From: Plectosphaerella cucumerina
Taxonomy: Eukaryota; Ascomycota; Sordariomycetes; Glomerellales; Plectosphaerellaceae
Assembly: GCA_020746995.1 (NCBI GenBank)
Contig: JAGPXD010000004.1
Location: 3,596,001 to 3,660,000 of the forward strand
DNA: 64,000 bases
Direction of reading: 5' to 3'
Shown here: in pieces, positions 10,542-21,074 of the stretch
How the letters are laid out: every line of letters begins with the position of its first letter
How positions within the stretch are numbered: the stretch's first letter is position 1
Notes under the pieces: model-generated
What the model was told of the DNA's origin: nothing
Databases searched by the model: none
The model's input: the letters and a program-made list of their open reading frames with translations, nothing else
Position numbers and translations under genes: made by a program

Positions 10542-12063
10542 ATGCCCATCTCAAAGGTGTCTTTCGAGCACCGCCTGATAGACTTTGGGATCACCGAGCC
10601 CGCGCCTCGCATCTCGTGGTGCTTCGACGGCGATGCCACCGGTCAGGGGTAGAGCTCTGACGACCTCGAGACTGTCCGGGAAGCCAAGCTCAACGCCATC
10701 TCCGCCGTCACCATCTCGCACAGCGCCAACTCGGCCGACTCCTTCTTCGTACCGTGGCCCGCGGGACCCCTCAGCTCCGCCCAGAGCGTGAGTGTCAGGG
10801 CCCGCGCCCACAGCCTCTGCCTCGCCGACCATCCGTCGACGCCATGGTCCGACTGGATCGGTGTAGAGACGGGCCTGCTCGACGCAGACGACTGGATCGG
10901 TGTAGAGACGGGCCTGCTCGACGCAGACGACTGGATCGGCGCCTCGCCCATCACCGCTCATCGCCAGATCGGCCCCAGCCTGCCCAAGCCGCCGCTGTAC
11001 TTCTGCTAGGCCTTTTCCGTCAATGGCTATGATGACATCGAAAGTGCCCACCCATACAACACGGCGCTCGGGATGTGCAAGGCGCAGATCCATGGCACAG
11101 CCCTCGTACGCGCCGGAGCCCATGCCATCGCCGTCAACGTCGGCGAGGGCTGGTGGACCGGCCGCCACTGACAACCAGCGCAACTTCTACGGTGACTCCA
11201 TCGGCCTCTTCACCCTTCTCGTCGTCGCCAAGAGCAACGGCACCGTCGTGCGTGTGCCCTCTGACGCAACCTGGGCCGCCAACACCGGCCGACGTGGGAC
11301 GCGCAGATCTACGACGGCGAGAAGCACAACAGCAAAGGGCGCCGCGTCCCGGCTCGTACTTCCCCAGCCGGGCTCTGGGGCGACAGGGCCCTGGAGTCTG
11401 TGGCTCGCCTACGGGGATGCCGGTATGCTCCGCGAGCAGTACCGGGCACCAAAGGTCGGATAGACAAGGGCGTGTGGCGCCGCGGTGATGGCCTCTGGGA
11501 TACGGACCAGTACGGCGATTGGGTCGACCCAAAGTCGCCGCTGGATGCCCCCAGCGAGACCACCACGGCGAAGCACCGTGTTGCCCATGCCTTCCTCGTC
11601 CACAGGACGCAAGTGGCCCTCGGCCAGGGCCGCCAAGCTGCCCACTACGACGCTGAGCACGAGCAGCTGGGGCAGCTTGTTGACGATACGTGGATCATCA
11701 ACGGCAGCTTGGCGAACCGCACGCACACAAGGCGTCTACGATGCCGAACACGAGCGGCTGTGGCAGCTCTTCAGCCATGCGTGGACCTCCCGGGCCACGC
11801 GCTACGCGGGATCCAGTCGACCGTGTACTCCTACGCCCTGCTGCTGCAGACAACGGTGCCGAGGGGCAGCACCACGCACACCGACACGACCTTTGTAGCG
11901 GCTACGGCCGGTGAGAGCGCGCTGGCGTGTCGACGGGACAGAAGCGCGATTCCGTCCCAACGTGGGGGTGCCACCCAGCTCGCGCGTCGTTGTCCAGCTG
12001 CCGGGCCATGAGGACACGGTCGAGGTTGGCTGACGCCACTACGAGTTCTACGACGAGGCGTAC
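10542..12063 (+). pseudogene. GH78 alpha-L-rhamnosidase remnant, frameshifted and internally deleted
   Basis: Translation from the ATG at 10542 gives MPISKVSFEHRLIDFGITEP then APRISWCFDGDATGQG, the usual start of fungal GH78 proteins, but ends at TAG 10650. Later pieces sit in different frames: VSVRARAHSLCLADHPSTPWSDW with VETGLLDADDW (10790-10930), YNTALGMCKAQIHGTALV and AIAVNVGEGWWTGR (11055-11165), YGDAGMLREQYRAPKVG (11410-11460), then DGLWDTDQYGDWVDPKSPLD and RVAHAFLVHRTQVAL (11488-11625). Between about 11320 and 11400 the central part of the family, which normally carries the catalytic acidic residues and the first half of the alpha/alpha barrel, is missing. With several frameshifts, a stop and this deletion, no active enzyme can be made. 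The end near 12063 is approximate. Confidence 0.82.
10851..10939 (+). repeat. 39-bp direct tandem duplication inside the GH78 remnant
   Basis: Two perfect 39-bp units (10851-10889 and 10890-10928), each encoding DWIGVETGLLDAD, are followed by the first bases of a third copy (10929-10939). The duplication is in frame. It lies in the N-terminal domain where intact family members have a single copy of this motif. Confidence 0.95.
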
Positions 12064-13441
12064 CGGCCTCTACCGACGGTTGGCTAGGTTGTCGAGGTCT
12101 GCCCCTGAGGGAGAAGATCGAAACGGGATGAGGAGACACGGGTCCTCGGTAGGTCGTGTTTCGTTGATGAAGAGAGTGCCTGGAGAGAGTCAGCGTATTC
12201 ACCAAATTGCTTCAATGGGGTAAGGGGGAAGGGCATATTGGTTGCCAGGTTGGTTGCAATGAATTGGGACGTCCCTCGTTGCTGGGCCCTGACGGTAACC
12301 ACGAGGAAGACGAGGAGGAAATAATGGCGTGAATTGGCCTGTGTCGTGACAGATTAAGGTCAAGCCAGATGGATGGATGGAAGTGGTGTGAATAGGAAGG
12401 AGCGAGCATGCAGTTCGAGGATTGAAATTTAAGGCGGACAGAAGAAGGCGCGTCACGCGTGCCGAAGTCATGTCGCGTCTTCAAGTCGCGCCTGTCAATG
12501 TGGTCGATGATGTAAGTAATTTCCAGCGCGGGGGCATCCTTGTCTCAGCTCGCCTGACAGGGAATTACCTTCCTCGAAGACTCGGACTCGAAGCAAGCCT
12601 ATGCATCATTTTGTGACTGAAAAAGATGTTCTCAACTTCACATTGTCGAAACCGTCCTCTCACGACACCACAGCAATTTGGATGCATTGGAACACATCAG
12701 GACTGGTCTGGTCTTCGGGCAGGTGGAGATGCGCCGAGCAGCTGAAAGCATGGCCCGTGCAGTCAGCTGCATCCGGTCACTTCTGGAGCTACATTCCCTG
12801 TCCCCGCAGTCGCGCTGCCCCGGGACTCCACAGCGCTCCCGTCCCGTCCCAAACTACGTCATTGAACTGTACGCCATCGCCAGCCATCGCCATCGCCATC
12901 GAATCGAAGCAGCATCACCTTGTCTCGGCTAATAGCGGTCGCCGGGGCATAGGTATCCCAGCTCTAGCAAATTTCATACCGTACTTCCCATGAGAGCTCG
13001 TGCCTGATCGGCAGAGAGGTGCAGGGACAGGCAGGGGACTTGGAGGAGTCGAGGAAGCAGCGGCTGGAGCGACTTCTCCGGAGCTGAATGGCATGCCCAA
13101 AACCAAGTATTCCATGCAAGGTTCCATGCCCGGGACCGGGAACCTGTCTCCCCTCCAGCTGCCCACATTCCACAAGTCCACCTCGGCCTAGCACCACTGT
13201 AGGCAGGTAGCAACCATGTCATAGGAAAGCCAAGCGCCGAGAAAAGCTCCCCCTGCCCGCCATCCCGAAGCTCCCCCTCTCCCCCCAATAAGTACCGGCC
13301 AATCCAGCCCTCTGACGTAGCACCTCTTCCCTTCTTCTTCTACTCATCATTCCATCCTCGACTTTCTCACGATCCTCTCTTCACCTCTCACCATACAACA
13401 CACACCACACACCACCCATCCACACACAAACAACCGCAAAC
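12064..13441. other. Intergenic with pyrimidine/CA-rich leader of the next gene
   Basis: No gene was recognised. A short GCCATC repeat lies near 12870-12900. The last 120 bases (about 13320-13441) are rich in C, T and CA steps and end in AAAC before the ATG at 13442. This looks like the leader of the downstream highly expressed small gene. Confidence 0.5.
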
Positions 13442-13969
13442 ATGTCCAAGTCCAGAGCCCCTCTCGTCGTCGCCGCCGCCGCTGCCGGTGGTATCGGATA
13501 CTACCTCTACGGAGCCGGCGGTAGCCCCAAGGTCGCTGAGAAGAGGTTCGAGAGTATGTCAACCTGCGAAACGTCCCTCTGTATGATCCCACCCCTAACA
13601 TCACCCAGGCGACGTCCACAAGGCCAGCGCCGAGGTCAAGTCGCACCTCCCCGGTAGCCGCGACACCAACGTCCAGCACAACGCCGCCGACGCCGCTGGC
13701 CGTCTCGGCGCAAAGATTGACAACATCGTGAGTCTCTTCCCCGCTTCTCTCTCACACCCTTCCCCCTCCCTCATGCTGACCCCGCTCCCAAGGCCGCCGA
13801 GACCGACAAGCAGCTCTCCATCGCAAAGAGCAACGCCGAGGCCTACGCAAAGGAGGCAAAGGCCAACGCCATGCAGTCCGTCAACGAGTTCGACCGCAAG
13901 GTCGAGGACAAGGCGGCCCAGGCCAAGAGCGGCGTCTCCAGCTGGTTCAGCAGCGGCAACGCCAAATAA
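13442..13969 (+). CDS. Small 'calcofluor white hypersensitive'-type protein
   Basis: Three exons (13442-13553, 13609-13727, 13793-13969) with introns of 55 and 65 bp give 135 residues. The protein begins MSKSRAPLVVAAAAAGGIGY, a short hydrophobic Ala/Gly segment suited to membrane association. The remainder is Ala/Lys/Glu-rich and amphipathic (AEVKSHLPGSRD, NAEAYAKEAKANAMQSVNEF, then KSGVSSWFSSGNAK at the end). Such LEA/apolipoprotein-like repeats are typical of the small fungal family annotated under this name. Molecular function is not established; the name reflects a cell-wall stress phenotype. The strong pyrimidine and CA-rich leader fits high expression. Splice junctions rebuild conserved FESDVHKAS and AKIDNIAAETDKQ. 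Confidence 0.85.
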
Positions 13970-14215
13970 GTCAATGGCCTCGGCGCTATGAGAATGAGAC
14001 GAGTATGGGACGGACGGACGGACCAGGCGTACTACTGTAGTTGTAATTTTTCACCCTCTTCCACTCACGACGGGGGCAGGATGACGATCAATGAATGACA
14101 ATCAAAAAATTAATTGAACAATGTCCCACCGCCTGGCCTGCCGGCCTCGGCTCTGTGCCTTGCGCCTTGGTTTCCGATGCTAGAATACAAAATGGACAGT
14201 GAACGGACCGTTGCC

Positions 14216-17002
14216 CTACTTCTCCAACACCCCGGCCACCAGCTTCAACACCTCCTCCACCTCCTTGCGCGCGTTCTCCGGCTTCTTCGCCACAGCCTGC
14301 CAATTCTCCCCATGCCTCGGCTCCACGAGCACGCACTTGGTCACCACCTCCTCCCTCTTCTCCTCCGTCCCATGCTGCAGCAGAAACTTGTAATACCACG
14401 CCCACGAGTCCCCATTGTCGCTGTCCAGCACCAGCGCCTTCTCGAACCACGCCTGCGCCTTCTCCAGCTTCCTCTCGCCCCAGAACAGCCGCGCCACCGC
14501 CACGAACAGCAGCGGGTCGTTGTCCACCTTCTTGATCGCCTCGAGGCTGCGCGGCTTGCGCTGCGTCCGCGCCTCCAGGTGCCAGATCTGCTCGCTCCAC
14601 AGCAGACCGCTCCGCGGCACCTCCTGGAGCGCCTTGGCCATGAGCGACCGCGCCTGGTTCGCGTTGCCCGCCCGCCGCTCCACACGGACAGACTCGCACC
14701 AGAGCTCGGCGGACTTGGGCACCGCCAGACGCGCCCGGTCCAGCACGCTGCGCGCCTTGACCACGAGACCTGACCGCTCCTCGAGTCGTGAGTACAGCAG
14801 CCACAGCGGCACGGAGCGCGGCGCCGCCTTGACGCCCGTGCTGTACGCCTCGCGCGCTTGTCCCGGCTTCTGCAGGTCCTCGTAGATCTGGCCCTTGAGC
14901 ATCCATAGCTTGGCCGACGCCGGGAAGTACTGCAGTGCCTGCTGCACCAGGTCCAGCGCTGCCTCCGTGTTGCCCAGCACCCGCTCGAACACGACGCTCT
15001 TCATCCAGACACGGTCCGTCGGCGCCTTCTCGCGCGCATCCTCGAGAAGCTTGCGCGCCCGCTCCTGCTGTCCGTTCTCCGCCTCGAGCTTGACCGCCGC
15101 CAGCCAGATGTCCTCGTTGTCCGGGTTCTGCTTGAACGCCCGTCCGAGCACCCGCCGTGCGTCGTCTACCTCGCCCGCCATCCACTTCTCCTTGGCCAGC
15201 ATCATCCAGAGCACCTCGCTCTTCGGGCAGGCGTCGACTGCCTTTTCCAGCACCTGCGCGAGGCTTTCCTTGGTTCCGTGGTTGCGTTCCAGGTCCGCCG
15301 CCGCCAGCCAGAGTGTCTTGCTGTTGACGAAGACGCGTAGCGCGTAAGAGTAGATGGCTCGTGCCGTCTCGTAGCGGCCCCGGTTGATGCTGCCCCTGGC
15401 GTCCTCGATCCATGTGTCTTTACGGTCGTCGTCCTCGTCCAGGCCCCAGCCGAGCGTCTCGCGAATAATGTCGCCGCACGTCCCAACGGCGCCCTCTTCC
15501 TCGCACTTCTCGGCCTCGGCGATCCACTCCTCTCGCTTAGGCATCGCTGATTCCTTGGCGAGCACGTTGACGGCGCGCTTCATGACGTTGACCTTGGCCC
15601 CCGCCTCGCCCTTTGACAGCGCAATCTGCTCCTGCAGCCGGGCCGCGGCGATCCAGATCTCGTGTGATGTCGGTACTGCCTTGCGTGCCCGGTTGAGCAC
15701 CTTTTGTGCGTTCTCAGGCGTCTCCAATCTCGCCAGCGCCAGCCAGAGGTCGACCGACAGGGGGATGATTTCGGTTGCCTTGGCGAGCAGCAGCCGGGCG
15801 TCGACAACGTCCTCCTCCAGGTTGACGGCCTCTTTCCACAGCGCCTCAGACTCGGGGATGTGGTCCAGGGCCAGCCGGATGACCCTCTTCTTGGCCCGCG
15901 GCTCGTTCTCCAGACGCATGGCCTCAACCCATAGCTCCACGGAGCGGTCGTTCTTCTTGATAGCCTCGGCGGCGATGATCTTGGCGTTGCGCACGTCGTT
16001 GAGTCGGATATTCTCTAGCCACACGTCCACACTCTTGGGGCACTTTTCGCATGCGCGGGCGATGACGTTGCGCGCCGCTACTGTCTTGCCGGCGAGCTCC
16101 TCCAGACGGGCCGCGGCGATCCAACCTCCTGAGCTCGTCGGGTTGGTCTTGATGACCGACGTCAGAAGCTCTCGCACCCTGTTGATGTCGGCAACTTGCG
16201 CCTGCGTGCCGTTGGCCATGCTCTTGTCGAGGCTCGTGATGTAGCCCTTGGGGTCGATGCTGGTCGAGCTGCCGGCCCCCGAATCGCCTCCGCCTTGTGA
16301 CGCCTGTTCCAGCCTGGACTTGAGCACCTTGTCGCGGGCGGCGCCGATCTTGGCAAAGTTGGTCATGGTGCCGTCTCCGCCGTCTGCCATGACTTCGTCG
16401 GATATCGTCGTCGACATCTCGCCGGAGTCTCGTGCCGCGGCGAGCACGCTGTCGGGTACCGCGTAATGGCGCTCTCGTAGGTTCGCCCTGGCTCGTTTGT
16501 TCTTTCCCGTCAGATCACCGACCTCGGGCAGCGCGGCCCATTCCTCATCTGTGACGGTGCCGAGAGCGCGTTTCAAGTCGGCAAACTGCTGCGAGATCTT
16601 GGGGTTGTTGCGCTCGTATTCTTCCCGCTCCGCCTGCTCGCGGGCTTCGCGTTGTTTCTGTCGCCGCTTGCTCATCTTCTCGTCCACCTCCTGCCATATC
16701 CGGTCGGCCTCCTCGTCGTCTTTGTCGTACAGGCCGCCTGCGAACAGGCCAACCTCGTTGTCGGGGTCTCTGAAGCGCTCATCGTCCTTTTCTTCGTCCT
16801 TGGCGGCGTCCTTCTTTCCATCTGCGCCGAGACCGAGCTGTGCGGCACGCTTCGCGACGGCCTCCTTGATCTGGTCGTCGCTCGGTCCATCGCGGGCAGG
16901 ACCCAGATCCGATCGTGTTGTGAAGCCGGTCGCACCTCGACCGATACCAGCAATGTAGTTTTCGGGCGCCGGCTGGCTGAGGAAATCGCGTCGGCTCGCC
17001 AT
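14216..17002 (-). CDS. prp1: Pre-mRNA splicing factor Prp1/Prp6 (U4/U6.U5 tri-snRNP)
   Basis: A single exon encodes 928 residues, close to the length of S. pombe Prp1. The N-terminal PRP1 domain is clear: SRRDFLSQPAPENYIAGIGR, GATGFTTRSDLGPARD, RDPDNEVGLFAGGLYDKDDE, then EADRIWQEVDEKMSKRRQKQ. From about residue 250 to the end the protein is a superhelix of HAT/TPR-type hairpins with recurring W...AAxLE and AR.v..rA signatures (for example SSGGWIAAARLEELAGKTVA and CPKSVDVWLENIRL). The family bridges U5 with U4/U6 in the tri-snRNP and is needed for spliceosome activation in the nucleus. It is transcribed divergently from the Dim1 gene. No intron is required. Confidence 0.97.
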   Translation of the reverse strand: MASRRDFLSQPAPENYIAGIGRGATGFTTRSDLGPARDGPSDDQIKEAVAKRAAQLGLGADGKKDAAKDEEKDDERFRDPDNEVGLFAGGLYDKDDEEADRIWQEVDEKMSKRRQKQREAREQAEREEYERNNPKISQQFADLKRALGTVTDEEWAALPEVGDLTGKNKRARANLRERHYAVPDSVLAAARDSGEMSTTISDEVMADGGDGTMTNFAKIGAARDKVLKSRLEQASQGGGDSGAGSSTSIDPKGYITSLDKSMANGTQAQVADINRVRELLTSVIKTNPTSSGGWIAAARLEELAGKTVAARNVIARACEKCPKSVDVWLENIRLNDVRNAKIIAAEAIKKNDRSVELWVEAMRLENEPRAKKRVIRLALDHIPESEALWKEAVNLEEDVVDARLLLAKATEIIPLSVDLWLALARLETPENAQKVLNRARKAVPTSHEIWIAAARLQEQIALSKGEAGAKVNVMKRAVNVLAKESAMPKREEWIAEAEKCEEEGAVGTCGDIIRETLGWGLDEDDDRKDTWIEDARGSINRGRYETARAIYSYALRVFVNSKTLWLAAADLERNHGTKESLAQVLEKAVDACPKSEVLWMMLAKEKWMAGEVDDARRVLGRAFKQNPDNEDIWLAAVKLEAENGQQERARKLLEDAREKAPTDRVWMKSVVFERVLGNTEAALDLVQQALQYFPASAKLWMLKGQIYEDLQKPGQAREAYSTGVKAAPRSVPLWLLYSRLEERSGLVVKARSVLDRARLAVPKSAELWCESVRVERRAGNANQARSLMAKALQEVPRSGLLWSEQIWHLEARTQRKPRSLEAIKKVDNDPLLFVAVARLFWGERKLEKAQAWFEKALVLDSDNGDSWAWYYKFLLQHGTEEKREEVVTKCVLVEPRHGENWQAVAKKPENARKEVEEVLKLVAGVLEK

Positions 17003-17444
17003 TTTCGTCGCGTCGTTGTCGGACGGCTCGTCAGCAGGGGCGCGATTATCGGGGTTTGGAGAGTGTTGAGGTTGAGCAGCCTGGGGCTGGTGGTCGAGAG
17101 AGCTTCACAAGGCTGACAAGCAAGCTCCACCTAAATTTCGAGTCCTCAATCGTGCCCGGTTATAACGCTACAGATTTTTGCAAGTAAAGAGGTCCTACCC
17201 GGTGTGGCGGATCGCGCCTGGCCAGTAAGAGAGGGGCGGCCCCACCACACTTGACAGCCTCGCGGGATCTGGAGAGAAGACCCACTAAAATTTTCGAGAC
17301 TCTCGACGGTGCCCCGCCATCACCGACACTTTTCGATCTGAAGATATTCAGACCCGGCATTCGATACCCTGCTTGCGCGACGTCGGAACTCGCGAGCTAT
17401 ACCCCGCGACACCCGAAAGACCCTCCGCCGCAAACGTATCAACC
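17003..17444. promoter_or_regulatory. Divergent promoter between prp1 and dim1
   Basis: This 442-bp segment separates the start codons of two oppositely oriented, presumably essential RNA-processing genes. It must contain both promoters. No specific binding site could be assigned with confidence. Confidence 0.6.
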
Positions 17445-18986
17445 ATGGGCAAGGCCAAGGCTGCAAAGCGCAACAGCGCTGCTGGCGCCTCTCCCTACGC
17501 CAAATCGTCGTCGTCCTCGCAGAAGACGAACAACGTCTTCAAGTTCAACGTGCGCGCGCCGCCCCGAATGGAAGACCCCAGTGCTGACGGTCTCCTAGAC
17601 CAACTTCGGTCAACATATCCTGAAGAACCCTGGTGTATCAGACGCCATCGTCAACGTATGCGCCCCTCTGCCATCCGACCGACCCATGCCCCAAGCTAAG
17701 AACCGACACCACAGAAAGCCGAGCTGAAGCCTACCGACACCGTGCTGGAGATTGGTCCCGGTACCGGTAACCTGACAGTCCGAATTCTCGAGACGGCACG
17801 AAAGCTCATCGCGATCGAGTTCGACCCCAGGATGGCCGCCGAAGTTACAAAGGTGGGTGCGCGCAGGCCAAGAGGAGGGGGAACATGGTGCTGATATGGT
17901 CTTCCCAGCGTGTCCAAGGCACACCAGAACAACGAAAGCTCGAGGTCATGCTCGGAGACGCCATCAAGGTCGACTGGGTGCCGTTTGACGTCCTCATCTC
18001 CAACACGCCCTACCAGATCTCCTCGCCGCTGGTCTTCAAGATGCTCGCCATGCCGAAGCCGCCGCGACAGGCCATTCTCATGTTCCAGTTGGAGTTCGGT
18101 CAGAGATTGGTGGCGAAGCCGGGTGACAAGCTCTACGGCCGGTGAGTGGCCATGTGCCTGCTCCTGATGGACGGTGACTGACGATGTCTGTAGCCTGAGT
18201 GTCAACGCCAACTTCTGGGCTACGTGCTCCAATATTGTAAGAACACCCGGTCTGTGTGATACTACGAGTGGCTGCTGACCCTTCAAAGATGAAAGTCTCC
18301 AAGGCCAACTTCAGGCCGCCACCCCAGGTCGACTCTTGCGTGGTGCGCATCGTGCCGAAGCAGGGCAGTGAGAGGCCGACCATCAGCTTCGAGGAGTTTG
18401 ACGGTCTGCTGCGGATTGTGAGCCGTCTTCGTTTCTTATTCCAGACAACCGCTTACATGCATGCAGTGCTTCAACAGGAAGAACAGGACGATGAGGGCAA
18501 GGTAGGCAGCTCACGCCCAACAGACGAGACAGTACTGACCCCCCGCAGCTGGCTAGGAACCAAGGAGGTTCTCGTGATGCTGGAGAAGGTGAGTTCCCAT
18601 GACCATATCTCCCCTTGTACCCGTCTAACACCGTTTAGAACTACCGCGTGTGGGCCGCCATGAATAACGTCCCCCTCGACGAGACGCTGGTTGAAGAGGA
18701 CGACGATGATGAGGTAATGGATATCGACGACGCCGATGACAACGAGGTTGGCGCCGAGGATGAGGAGGAGGGCGCGACAGACTTCTTCGCCGCCCTCAAG
18801 GCCAACGAGCCCGAGAAGACGAAGAGCAAGCGCAAGAAGACGAGGGTGGCTGCGCTCGTCCGACAGAAGATCGAGATGGCACTTGAGAGCACCGGCCTGA
18901 CGGAGAAGCGTGCCAGGCAGTGCGACGAGACGGACTTTTTGAAGCTCCTGAGCGCTCTCAACTCGGAGGGCATTCATTTCGCATGA
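17445..18986 (+). CDS. dim1: Dim1, 18S rRNA dimethyladenosine transferase
   Basis: Nine exons (17445-17549, 17599-17655, 17715-17852, 17909-18141, 18194-18236, 18289-18417, 18467-18501, 18549-18588, 18639-18986) give 375 residues; all eight introns are 47-59 bp. The SAM-binding motif VLEIGPGTGNLT and the N-x-P-Y-type motif SNTPYQISSPLVFKML mark the RsmA/KsgA/Dim1 family, with NFGQHILKNPGVSDAIV at the N-terminus and NFRPPPQVDSCVVRI after the catalytic core. The enzyme dimethylates two adjacent adenosines near the 3' end of 18S rRNA and acts in early pre-ribosome assembly. An unusual acidic insert (about residues 275-310, EEDDDDEVMDIDDADDNEVG) followed by a Lys/Arg stretch lies before the conserved C-terminal LESTGLTEKRARQC region. 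The density of introns is the highest in the window. Confidence 0.96.
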
Positions 18987-19459
18987 GGCTTTATGGCCGG
19001 CGCTTTCACGAGGATGGGAGAGGCAAGGAGTCTGGCGTTGGGGTTACGAAAACTGCATATTGGAAGCTCAGGGAGGATTAGTTGGGCAGTTGCCTGCGTA
19101 GACATATCTGCAGACTGCATCGCTTGGCGCACTATCAGATCTATCTCACACTGACCAGGGCTTGAAGGTGCAGACGGTTCGGGTGCCGTGGCCACTGAAT
19201 TCACTGGCACTTCGAAAATCACCTGACATCACATATTCACTGGACTTTCAACGCGTCTAGTCCAAGTCTGCCCGTGCACATCCTGCGAGCTCCCTGGCCT
19301 ATAAAATTCCCGACAGCATTGATTCAGGGCGCATTTCTCGTCTCTTCCTCCCATCTTCTCGAGAAGAGGGTTCCAGACTTCGAGCACCACGTCGAACCCA
19401 ACCGTCTTCCTGAACATACCTCAACATCCTCGCGCAACTACAGCAACAGCTTCCACGTC
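18987..19459. other. Intergenic with TATA box of the next unit
   Basis: No gene was recognised in these 473 bp. A good TATA element lies at 19300-19306 and is listed separately. Confidence 0.45.
19300..19306 (+). promoter_or_regulatory. TATA box
   Basis: TATAAAA occurs about 160 bp upstream of the ATG at 19460, in an otherwise GC-normal context. It supports a real plus-strand transcription unit here. Confidence 0.5.
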
Positions 19460-20097
19460 ATGGCCGACCAAATCCTGGTCACCATGTTCCCCCTCGCCCC
19501 GGGTCTATCGCGCTACTCCTTGTTCGCGACAAGCCTGACCGGCGCCCTCTTCGGACCCCGCCTTGGATTTGCCCGCTCCCCCGTTCGCCTCTGCAAGATG
19601 ATGGCCTAGCTGTCCTTCATCTTGACAGGTAAGTTTGCAACCCCCATCGTCGCGGTGCCTCTCCTCCAGAAATTCCGGCTGACACGGCTCGCACAGCTTT
19701 CGAGCAGCTTCCGTTCACCGTCAGGCTGTACAGCAATTTTGTTCTCTGGACTTTGGACCCCTTTGGCACAAAGCCTGACGGACCCAGGCCCGACTTGGCT
19801 GCCGTGATTTTGGAGACGTTCGACCAGGAAACTGTTTCAAAGCTTCGAGTCATGGCTGAGGACGTCCGCCGCACTTCGGACGGCAACATGTCAGTTGTGG
19901 ATGCTCGGGAGCACCACGAGGCCTTTCGTCGCTTGGACGAGTATATGCGCCTGGAAGTCGCGAAGCGCCTCTCACGCTCAATCTCAATCGGCCTCTGCAA
20001 CCTGACCAAACTTATGTTCATGCTGAACATTGGTCCCGCCATTCTCAAATGGGGAATTGCCCTCTTCGGCGGTGGCCATGCCAGCGACCACGAGTAG
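19460..20097 (+). pseudogene. Small unknown gene with an in-frame TAG (broken gene, or unusual decoding or splicing)
   Basis: Two exons (19460-19628 and 19697-20097) flank a textbook intron (19629-19696: GTAAGT donor, CTGAC branch point, CACAG acceptor). Joined, they keep one frame of 190 codons including the final stop, except for TAG at 19607-19609, seven codons before the junction. The first part starts MADQILVTMFPLAPGLSRYS. The second contains QLPFTVRLYSNFVLWTLDPF, LAAVILETFDQETVSKLRVM and a hydrophobic stretch KLMFMLNIGPAILKWGIALF near the end. No family was recognised. Between the TAG and the donor there is no ATG, so a simple late start does not rescue the frame. A TATA box lies upstream. 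It could be a recent pseudogene, or the first 49 codons could be a separate upstream frame. Confidence 0.5.
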
Positions 20098-21074
20098 TGC
20101 GGCTCTGACTTCGCTCGTCCTTTCGTCTATTCTCAGGTATGAAGGCTGGTTGTCTGGCAAGTGTTCCCATTGCTTCTCTTGGTTTAACTGACACTTTCTT
20201 TACCAGTGGAGTTCGAGACTGGAGCTGAAGTCACAGCTTTCTCTTTCCATCCGCCTTCGTCTCACCATGGGCACCCCAACACAGTCGAGGCAATCTGCAA
20301 GAATTGGACTGGTAGAGAAGGAATGGTGACGCCCGTGAGAAGAATCGTATATGAGGCGGCCACAGTTTCTGCTAGAGTCAGGTGATATGAAGGTCTGTCG
20401 GTCGACTTGTGGCCGGGATCAAAGATGGGGAATATCCCTTGCGAAAGATGGTTCAGAGGGCTCAATCGCGGCTTGCGCATCAGTGTCAGAGTAAATCATA
20501 ATATCGATGCGCCGTCAGCCAACATCCTTGGTGTGAAGTCCTGGTTTGCAGAGGAGGAGATGGTGATGTTTCGTGCCTTTTGCCAGTCTTCCTGAGCACG
20601 GCCTCCAGAGCAGGCCGCACAAGCTGCCTTGGTCAGGGCCTCAACACCCTAACGTCTTGAACACGCCAGCGCCTCCATCCCAACACATACGACCATAGCC
20701 ACCAGAGAACACGGGATCCCGTCCGCTCTCCCCTAGTTAAACTGGTGAGCGCCGGATCAGTAGTTGGGTCGGTGACGACCAGCGAATCCCCGGTGTTGTA
20801 TGTTTTTTGCCCCTTTTTTGAGCTCGGGCTATTATGGGTCGATGAGCTGGTCTTCCCTGGTAACCCCTGAGTCCTCACCAGGGAACATCCACAACCGTGC
20901 AGTTGACCAACCCGAGACGTGTCAATGTATTTCGAGACAATGCTTCTTACCACCATTAGGCGCGCATTCCAAGACGTCGGGCTTGAAGCTGGGTGTCACA
21001 GCACGAAGATTGACACGATCCAAGTGCTGGGAGCCGTCGGGGCCCGGGTCTCCACCATCGTCGGGAGCTTCACC
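20098..21074. other. Intergenic, convergent gene ends
   Basis: About 1 kb lies between the small plus-strand unit ending at 20097 and the minus-strand dual kinase ending at 21075. A possible 3'-UTR intron (GTATGA near 20138 to ACCAG near 20207) follows the plus-strand unit. No gene was recognised. Confidence 0.4.

Noticed and set aside
12868..12905. GCCATC repeat as a possible CRISPR or regulatory array
   Set aside because: It is a simple microsatellite without spacers, in a eukaryotic genome.
14088..15413. 441-codon open frame on the minus strand rich in Gly, Ala, Arg and Glu
   Set aside because: It overlaps the Prp1/Prp6 gene in another frame on the same strand and reflects GC-rich codon bias only; it has no family features.
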